Shown here: in pieces, positions 55,863-64,000 of the stretch
Layout: the number at the start of each line of letters is the position of its first letter
How positions within the stretch are numbered: the first letter of the stretch is position 1
Assembly (NCBI RefSeq): GCF_947507565.1
Contig: NC_089187.1
Span: 992,001-1,056,000, forward strand
Reading direction: 5' to 3'
Origin: Oscarella lobularis
Taxonomy: Eukaryota > Porifera > Homoscleromorpha > Homosclerophorida > Oscarellidae
Length of the DNA: 64,000 nucleotides
Position numbers and translations under genes: made by a program
Notes under the pieces: model-generated
What the model saw: only the letters and a program-made list of their open reading frames with translations
Database searches by the model: none
Told to the model about the DNA's origin: nothing

Positions 55863-57945
55863 AGGAAATGGCCACAAGGTACACGGACCCTCGAAGAAGT
55901 TTGAGTAGTAATCCACCACTATCACGCAATCGGCCTTGTCGACCTGAAACAAATCCATTCCCACTTTTGCCCAAGGTCTCTCTGGCACGTCGTCCGGCAC
56001 AAACGGCTCTCGGGTTTGTTCCGGACGATACCTGTTGCAGGTACTGCATTTGTACACGTAATCACGTATAGCTGCTCTCATTCCAGGCCAAATAAGTGAT
56101 TCCTTTCCCCGTCGAATAGCCTTCCATTCTGAGATGCGAGTTGTGAATTTCCTTGAGCATTCTACTTCTTAGCGCTTGTGGTATGACGATCATGTCATCC
56201 TTGTATATCAATCCACTTCGCAACGTCAAGCATTCACAAAATGTGTGGTACGCACGGGCTGTTTCTGGGACGTCTGCTCGCGCTTTTGGCCAGCCATCTT
56301 GACAAGATTGTTTACAGCCTGTAGCCCTGCATCCTTTGCGTTTCAGCTTGAATATTCATCTTACATTAGGTCTGCTTGCATATTCGGCTCCTCACTGGGG
56401 TTTACTGCAAACAGAACTCCGACTGCCATGTCGCGGCTTCCCTTCGTGCAAGTACGCTCTTGAAAGGGTGTCGGCCAGGTACATCGTAGTACCCTTTTGA
56501 TAACGTATCTCCAGTTCGTAGCGTTCAAGTCTCAGCAGCATGCGTTGAAGACGTTTTGGTGTTTGTGCTTTCGGTTTCTTGGCGATGCTCTCCAGTGGTT
56601 TATGGTCGGTCATGACGATCACACGCCTTCCGTATATATTCTGATCCAACCTTTCCCAAGCGTAAACGATTGCTAACAGCTCCTTCTCTATTTGCGCGTA
56701 GTTTTGTTCTGTCTTCGTCAGAGCTCTTGAAATGTAACACACTGGGTTTCCTTCCTGTAGTAGAGCTGCACCTAGTTCACTTTGACTGGCATCACACCTG
56801 CAAGGTGAGCGTCTTGGACGGATCATAATACTCTAGTACAGGTGCACTAGTAATGAGCTTTCGAATTTCCTCCTAAGCTTTTTCCTGCGCTTCTCCCTAC
56901 GACCATTAGAAACTGGATCTTTCCAGCTGTCTGAGCGGGAGCTGACGTCAGACAAATTCGGCAAGAATTTGCGAGATATGTCACCATTCCCAATGCTCGT
57001 CTGTCCGTTGCGGCATTTTCATAATTGCCTCGATTTTCGCTTGATTGGAGGATACTCCGTTTGGCGTCAGCCTGACCGATGAAATTGACTTCTGTCAGTC
57101 TTCGTGTTCCCTCGGTTGAGCTTCAGGTTCCTTTCTCTTGCACGCTCAAGGAATTTCTTGAGATTTTCATCATGATTGCGTTGCGCTTCTGCCATCGTTT
57201 CTCGCTGGCAGCCCCAATAACTAAGAAGTCTTTAGCTATCACTTCGATTCGTGGCAGACCTTCTATTATCTCATGCATCCGGCGTTGCCATTCTTCCGGA
57301 GCTGAGCTTATGCCGAACTGCATCCTTTTCCATCGGTACCGTCCAAATGGCGTATTGAAGGTTGTGAGGAAACTTGATTACTCCGCAAGTACAACTTGCC
57401 AAAAACCAGTCGTTGCATCGAACACTGAAAAGACTTTGGCGTTGGTGACACGCGTAGACACTTCATCCAGCGTTGGCAATGCATTGGTAGTGAGGACGTT
57501 GAATGGCTTTATTCAAATCCAACGGATCTATACAAAATCGTAATTTTCCTGATAGTTTCCTGATTATCACCATCGAAGATACCCATGACATCGGATCTGA
57601 TACAGGGACAATGATTCCATTGTCCGTCATTCGCTTCAACTCTGCTAGTACATCATCTCGTATGGCTGCTGGTAGTTGCCGTTGCGCTGCTACCGTGGGT
57701 GTTACGCTGCTGTCGATATGAATTTTGTACTTCCCTGGAAGAGCATCTTTCCCGATCGGTGCGAATACGTCCGCAAACTGATCAAGAATCGGATCGCTTT
57801 TGACCTTCGATATTTTGCCTCGTCGGTCGTTATCACATTCACGGCATCGCTTTCCGCGATTTTCACTAACCCCAGTTTTACACTGGCGTTGAACCACAGC
57901 AGCGGCGTTACTGCACCTTGGACGACGTAGAAAGCCACTCTGTAT

Positions 57946-60900
57946 GAGCAGGGCGGACTTTCGATGCGCATGTGCGGGTTATGACCAATGACGTAGCCGG
58001 AAATACCGTGCTTCGACAAAAGGGGCTGGGCCAAGGTGGGGAAGCACGGGCCAAGCCCAAGACCTACACCGATCGAAAGACCAATTAGTGGCCTTCAAAT
58101 TTAATCTTCACGTAAAAAAAATTGAGAGGGACGTGTTTCGAGAAAAACGCGTTTGAAGTTGAGGACCCGATATCGCGATAATCTTATCTTGCTTATCTCG
58201 CCGTTTTCTCGCCTCCGATCCATCGAAAATGCTGCCATACACTGTGTAAAGTTGAACGTTTCAGTTCATATGCGCGAATAGCTAGATTTCAACCGCTCGC
58301 CTCAGCTGATTTCGATCGATCGCGCGCGAAAACTCCGTTTCTTCGTCTACCCGTTCTATTTCGCCGATATGGCATCGAATCGCTTCGCGGAGTGCTATTT
58401 CGCCAAAGGCCATGTTACTCGAGCTCGTCGCGAAGCCGAAACAGCGTGTTTCGGGGACGTTTCCTCCTACGCAAAGAGATCTGCTAGAGAACGAGGTTTC
58501 GTCGATGACGTCGATCTTTGCCTTGGGCATTCGAGGCTATTGCTCTCTGAGAATAACCGATGCGCTGTCGTTTTCGACTCGGATCGGTGTTCCGGCACTC
58601 TGCGGCCTTGCGCGGAGCGTCTGCACGCTGTTCTCGACGATCTTAGCGACAGCGTATCCGCCTACGTGTGTAGGCGTCACCGAAACGACGTCGACTCCCT
58701 AAAGCGAGTAGTCGACCACCCTCTCTACGAGCCACCGCCTAAAAGACTCGCAGTTGCTCCGATCCAGCTCACTGTTCAGGTATTTCACCCCGCTCTTTGC
58801 CTAGAAAGCGCCACTCCACACATATATATCGCGTCTTCAAGCAGCCCGTGCCTCTGTTGACCGGCACGCAAGGAAGAGAAACAGTGACGCGTCATTCCTC
58901 TGACCTAGAAGAAGCACGAGAAGAGCTGAAAGAAGTGAAGGAAGAGCTGGCAGCTTGCCGTAGGCGTGTGCAAGCTCTTGAAGGCGTGAACAAGGCACTA
59001 GCAGCAAGACTGGAAAAATCTCGTACTGGTCCGTAACGGTGCTAATTAGCTACACATTTAATGTGAGATAGCGATGCGTCCTGTCTTTCCACGCAGATTT
59101 TCCGACGTTAGTAAAATCCTTTCAAGCAGCTCTGTTCGATCATCACGTCCAAAATGACGGAGAAAAGCTATATGACCCAGACACCATGAAAGCCTTCTGC
59201 GAAAAGTGCTCACCTGGGCTATTCGATATTCTTGAGGATATTTTCACAAGCAGCAACTCCAGCAGTCTAAGTTATGATTGTAGAACACAATTGAGACGTC
59301 AACGTGTTGTAGGAGAACTGTACCGCTCAGCATACCTGAGCAATCAGGTAAAAATTATTGATGAATATTTAATAAAATAATAAACACCTTTTTAAAGCAA
59401 ATCACAACTTTCGTCTACGATGTTGGCTTGCACCTGTCTCTTTCCGGCTGCTCAGAAGCGGCCCTCGAATGTGGCCGAGCAGTTGGAATATGCAGTCATC
59501 CGACGACAATAAGCGATTTCGAAACGATCTATCACGAGACAATAAAAGACAAGTATTAGTACTTACGCAATGCTACAGAAAATATGCCTCACTTGGCACC
59601 GCAGGTAAATGTTTTTATTGAGGATGCTCGAAGGAACAAACGTCTCTCTCTTCTGATTATTGACGATTTCCACACCATTCATACTATTCAACGACCTACG
59701 TCGTCTGAAACATCAACGGCAATTCACATGGCAACTTGCCTAATCGACGTGCACGATGCAATAGCAAGTCTTGCCCTTCCGCCAGCGTCCGTTTATTACT
59801 GGCCTTCAGCAGACGTCTGCAAGGGATCTGTCAACGTCGGGAGAGTAATCGATCTCTTAAACGAGTATTTTCCTTTTTATTGCAAAAGTACCTGGATGAC
59901 AACGCTGCCAGCCGCATTTAGCCATTTGGATTACAACAATCTAGAAAAAAGTTTAGTTTAGTTTAGTTGAGTTACGGTAAGAAACTTAAGCTTAGCTACA
60001 GTAACGCGCTGTGATGTGGCCATCTAGATGTTATACTAATCCGGACCAAAGGGACCGTGACCTTCTTCGAAGCAGTCGACTTGTTGACGAATTCCATCAA
60101 AGTCTAAAGTCATCAAGCGATTACAAACTTACTATCGACAATGCTGTGAAGAGTACCCCAGCGCTAAAAAGGTAAATATTTTCTCTGCATTTGGTGCTGA
60201 ATTGACATATTATCAAAAGATATTTGGAAGAAAACGCTTTACCTTCTCTGGGAGACTATCCTACGTTCTATTTCCAAAAGAAATTTATTGCTCAAGTAAA
60301 GCGAGACATACCTACATACAACAGATAAATAAGAGACAATGACATTTTCTAGAATCCTGAAAACCGGACATACAATTCTCTCCTTCCAATTTTAGGACCT
60401 TTTCACATCTATCTAAATTCTGTAGAGAATTTATTTACACTGTATCATCCAATATTTGAAGGTACACGCTAGCAGAACCAACACAGAATAAATACATGAT
60501 TCAACTTCTCTAGGATTGTTTAAGAGTCTATTTGGTCAACGAAAAATTCTGCCCAAAAAACCAAGGCATGAGCGAATGACCACTCTAATTGCAGCTCTAT
60601 TCGGCGGCTGGCTTCTAATTCGCAAAAAGACTTTCTCAATGTTCGGAACGTGCAAGGATTTCGAGTTCCTTGTCTTTCGGTACCTGCTGGATGAGCTAAT
60701 CCCTCTTATCTTTTTCTTTTACTCAACTATACATCGAGGCAGCCAATATCAGCTATGGCAAAGTTCCATGATACGGCTTGCCATCATGTTTATAGTTCAA
60801 CAGCGTCACAATTACGATAAAGCAATGCTTTCAAGCATTAGTGACTGTCTGCATTACGAAACAGCGATACCACAGTGGCAATCGACCTTCTCTTCCAATA

Positions 60901-62074
60901 TCAATGTTTTTAGTGAAAAAAAGATCGAAGTTTTTCACTCGTTATTGCGCACGCAATGCCCATCTTGGTCAAGTGTAGACCAAATTGTTGAATTTGCACA
61001 CGTTCTGAGCGAAAGGCGATTTGATGCCGCGTTTGCAACACATTTTTTAATCGACGGGGGGAGAAAAGGCTCAAAGCAGAAAATCTCTCAGCTGGCAGGA
61101 AAAGCAGCTGAACACATTGCAACAAAATTTAGAAATATATACGAAAACTGCGGGAAGTCAAAAGAGCTACAAACTAAACGAAAGAGAAGGTCCTTTCAAC
61201 TAAATACGTTAGCCTGCACCTTGGACCAGAGGTCATTTCCTCTTGGGTTTTCTACTCCAAAACCCGCATCGCAAGATCTGTTATGCGATTTAGAAAAATG
61301 TGTTGATGAAAGCGATACTTCAATACTTCTAAGCTGCGGACACTCATTTCACGCTAACTGCCTACCTACTACCACCCGATGCCACTACTGCGAGCCATTT
61401 CTACTAGACACTGTAAAGAACCTGACAGGAAAATTTAACAAGAGCCTTCAGACCCATATAGCGGACGATACTGAAGAAGAAGCTCCTCCATCTGAAGACC
61501 CTGATATTGATAATAGCGTTGAAGAAGATGACTACTACTCAACTAGCGAATTTATTCAGCACCTAATGACGGATTTACAGGCGTTGCCTGTGTCAGCAAC
61601 AAGACCTAAATTTAGGTCTGCCATTCACCGAGATCGACAACTGGATCACGAGTATATCTAACTTACATATAATATGAACGCTATATTTCTGATGAGAAGT
61701 GCAAAAAGTGGTATTATCTAATAAAGAGAGCTCACCTCGACTGCCATCTTCATCGCTCGAGAAAAGTCGATTGTGCTCTTACTTCGATATCTTTATCTCA
61801 GCCTCGTTGTGTTCTTAAGAAACCACAAAGCGTTAGGAAACTAATTTCGAGCCTAATGAGAAGGCGGCCACAACAGGAGAGACAGCGCAAATTTACCTTT
61901 GCGAAAAAGAGGACCCCCTCTGACGAAACTGCGTCAGACAACGCTCCTGGAACTTGAATATCCACTGCGTTCAGCAGAATGAGAAAACTTTCAAAAACGA
62001 TAGAGAAAACGACGTAGAAAGCAATCGCAAACTTCCTAGCAACCCGCGCATGCGCATCGAAAGTCCGCCCTGCT
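57946..62074 (+). mobile_element. DNA transposon of unassigned superfamily, 8-base target duplication
   Basis: Ends are inverted copies (GAGCAGGGCGGACTTTCGAT and onward to GCGCATG, against the complement at 62044-62074). The direct repeat CTCTGTAT flanks both sides (57938-57945 and 62075-62082). One multi-exon gene on the plus strand fills the inside. It lies within the protease-RT junction of the gypsy element, whose reading frame is continuous if the transposon and one target copy are ignored, which confirms the boundaries. Confidence 0.82.
58369..61661 (+). CDS. Putative transposase with C-terminal RING-like zinc motif
   Basis: A multi-exon gene within the 4.1 kb transposon. First exon: MASNRFAECYFAKGHVTRAR, later SLKRVVDHPLYEPPPKRL and a donor near 58778. 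Next a coiled coil (EEAREELKEVKEELAACRRR). A phase-1 intron (about 59029-59094) leads to DFPTLVKSFQAALFDHH, CEKCSPGLFDILEDIF, FVYDVGLHLSLSGCSEAALE, then LLIIDDFHTIHTIQRP, GPFHIYLNSVENLFTLYHPI and the large last exon (60516-61661), which contains WQSTFSSNINVFSEKKIEVF and a cysteine/histidine cluster (CDLEKCVDE, LLSCGHSFHANC, CHYC) arranged like a RING finger. Conserved Asp/Glu in these blocks could form a DDE/D site, but I cannot assign them. An apparent stop near 59554 may mark an intron I could not place. Element ends and position make transposase the best reading. Confidence 0.6.
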
Positions 62075-62687
62075 CTCTGTATGTGTGTCCATGGCGCGTA
62101 ATCAGCAATTTTGTAACTCCCGCTGGCTTCTCTTCCGTTTTGTTGTGCATCCTCAAAACAGTTGGTCTTCTCAAGCCGAGTGCACGTTTTATCTGTCGTG
62201 GCTTTGAGTAATCGGATTTTGGCAATATGTTAACGGAGGCTCCCGTATCTATGTGGAAGGTCACTTTGTGAGACCCGGATGCGAGTCGATACGTAGTAGC
62301 CGTTGCCCGTTTTCCTTGCGGCTTCGTGAGCGTGTTGAGCTCTACGTACTCAACTGTGTCGTCAACCTGATGAACGTCCGCTGTTTTCGATCAACACACT
62401 CTACCGTAATGAGTTCTAATGACCCTTTTCGTTGCAGTTGTGACAGGTCTGCTCTCTCGCTGGGCATTCTGCTCTTTTCGGCTGATCGTTCAATCCTCAT
62501 CAAGTGCATTTCGGACCCTGACTACTGTAATCATCTGGCTTCGCCGTCTGTCTTCTTGGCGATTTCGATGCTTGAGTAGTGGGCGTCTTCTCCGACTTCT
62601 CTGATTTCTTTCCACCACGCCCTCTTCCGCGGCTTTTTCTCAACGACGTGAAGTGCGGCTTCGTACTACGGTGGCCGATACGGGGTT

Positions 62688-62912
62688 AGCACTGCTCACT
62701 GCTCGCTTCTCACTGCCCAATCCGGGTCACTTCCCACTGCTCACTGCTTACTTCCTACTCCTCAGTGCTCACTGCTCGATGAAGGTCACTTCCTACTGCT
62801 CACTGCTCACTTCTCACTGCCCACTGCTCGATGAAGGCCATTTCCTACTGCTCACTGCTCACTTCTCACTGCCCACTGCTCACTGCTCACTGCTCACTGC
62901 TCAGCTCACTTC
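62688..62912. repeat. CACTGCT minisatellite
   Basis: The heptamer CACTGCT alternates with CACTTCC/CACTTCT and a longer unit (GCTCGATGAAGGTCACTTCC) repeated twice. It marks the end of the gypsy gag homology. Confidence 0.85.
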
Positions 62913-62992
62913 CGGGAATTGCTGCATTGTGAGTGAACGTTCGTTCTACCTTTGGTTTTACTCCTGCTACGTCTCTCTAAAGGCTGCACAAA

Positions 62993-63835
62993 TGTCTTCA
63001 ATTAGTTTGCCGGGTCTAGGAGAAGATGTTGAGGAAAGTTTGCTGCAGTTGATCGAAGAGTACTTCTACGATGGGCTCACGTACGATGAGATGTGCCTAT
63101 TCCTCAATCGGAGGCATGGTCTCAACGTGACAGTACACCAATTAAAAGCGCGCCTCAAGATTTTGGGGCTAAAACGAAGAGGTGCCAATGTTTCCGTTCG
63201 TGAAAGAGAATCAGCCATTAGAGTAAGACCTTTCAATTATTACAGTATCTGCTGTAATGTAATATTGTTTGACAATAAAGGAAGAAAAAGAATCAGCTGG
63301 AAAATTTTGGCTATCGAATGATGTGGCAAAGGCTAAAGCAGAAACATCATATGTCAGTTCCCAGGTATGGTGTTCGTACTTTCACAATTAATAATTACCT
63401 TATGTTGTCTAATCCATGAAGAGACGTTGTGATGTTCATATGACGTCATACTGACCATGACGGAGCGTTGCAAAGGCGTCGGAGAAGGCTGAAACGTAGG
63501 GTTTATGTCAACAAGGTCAATCCATTATTCAATTAGTCTTCTCTGTGTAATCATAACATTGCTAAGGGTCCGGATTACCTGTGGCATATGACAAACTGAA
63601 ACCGTACGGGTTTGCCATACATGGCTGCATTGACAAATAATGACCCTCTTGTCACCTGCAATTATTACTTAAAGTGCCTAAAGGAGTTAAAAGGTGCAAA
63701 CAGAGCAATATTTCTTTCAACGACTATATTACATTGTTGTTGGTTCATAAGGAGTACCAAGAGTGGTGCGATCTGACAGAGGCACCGACGATTGCCGTTG
63801 TTCAAAAGTTTTGCGTCATAAAGATACGGACGACA
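62993..63835 (+). pseudogene. Integrase-core gene relic of a helix-turn-helix/rve family
   Basis: The first exon starts MSSISLPGLGEDVEESLLQL and contains LIEEYFYDGLTYDEMCLFLN then HQLKARLKILGLKRRG, the N-terminal helical segment of a multi-copy animal family with an rve-type integrase core. Later remnants are ENFGYRMMWQRLKQKHHM, LQRRRRRLKRRVY, a broken GPDYLWHM, DKLKPYGFAIHGCID, and GVPRVVRSDRGTDD, which carries the second catalytic Asp. An in-frame TGA near 63440 and frame changes near 63600 disable it. The last 160 bases of the window show nothing recognisable. Confidence 0.6.
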
Positions 63836-64000
63836 TGAAAGGAGATAAAAGCTTATTGTGTGGACGATCTACAGCTAACCAGGTTAAAGAAGTGGAAAAT
63901 TGCACTTAGAACTGATTCTTATTAAAATCATAGAGAATTGAGTCTTGGAGGGGGGGCATCTTGGCAAAAATGGCGCAGGTTTCTGGATGGATTTTTTAAG

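Larger units (their letters stand above)
55848..62670 (-). mobile_element. Second Ty3/gypsy element, split by a DNA transposon
   Basis: Minus-strand order: a basic gag end and a CCHC knuckle start (TCHNCNEKGH, then a stop) near 62440, protease with the proper active site (HIDTGASVNILP) near 62260, then the 4.1 kb DNA transposon (57946-62074), then reverse transcriptase pieces (57120-57900), RNase H (56392-56826; DASQSELGAALLQ, TDHKPLESIA) and the start of integrase (CSTCNRYRPEQT, KVGMDLF) at 55850-56081. The protease frame continues in phase on the other side of the transposon. Several frame changes in reverse transcriptase and loss of the integrase core and 3' LTR to the A-rich and TTAC repeats make it dead. 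Confidence 0.8.

Overview
The window is animal nuclear DNA. Genes are split by short GT-AG introns, mostly 40-65 bases, and encode Ig, FN3, cadherin, SH2, CARD, Death, LanC-like, CUE and HECT domains beside many transposons. I infer a compact early-branching metazoan genome, with a sponge plausible; the species cannot be settled from sequence reading alone. Many gene models below were built by splicing open frames by eye at GT/AG sites, so exon edges are provisional.

Region 1 (1-18.5 kb): Ig-domain membrane receptors flank a death-fold cluster. The cluster contains three partial copies of a divergent gene pair: a nucleoside-phosphorylase-like (PNP_UDP_1) gene on the minus strand, and on the plus strand a CARD-linker-Death adaptor (copies A and C) or an ankyrin/coiled-coil gene with an amyloid-like motif (copy B). 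PNP copy A ends in a Death domain; copies B and C have a transmembrane exon in that place. All three PNP copies carry disabling lesions as read, while both CARD-Death frames are open. A hairpin-bearing DNA element and a 1.36 kb palindromic element separate copies B and C.

Region 2 (18.9-26.7 kb): two secreted Ig-FN3 proteins share a cysteine-containing C-terminal domain I do not recognise. They lie around an Ig transmembrane receptor and two relics of such genes.

Region 3 (27.3-39.1 kb): a large, heavily damaged gene with signal peptide, TSP1, EGF, sushi and about twenty cadherin repeats; an apparently intact LanC-like gene; and shuffled fragments of neighbouring genes, including half an SH2 domain.

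Region 4 (39.2-64 kb): nested mobile elements. A P-element-like transposon has matching target duplications and a nearly complete transposase. A Ty3/gypsy element is hit by a MITE of a family with 9-base target duplications, and a second member lies just beyond its 3' end. There follow a LINE 3' end, a HECT ligase relic abutting a P-like relic, a second gypsy element split by a 4.1 kb transposon of unknown family, long microsatellites, and a decayed integrase-like gene running to the window edge.

The most interesting candidate system is the repeated divergent PNP-Death / CARD-Death pair. Shared death-fold domains suggest, by inference only, that adaptor and nucleosidase act in one immune or cell-death pathway.
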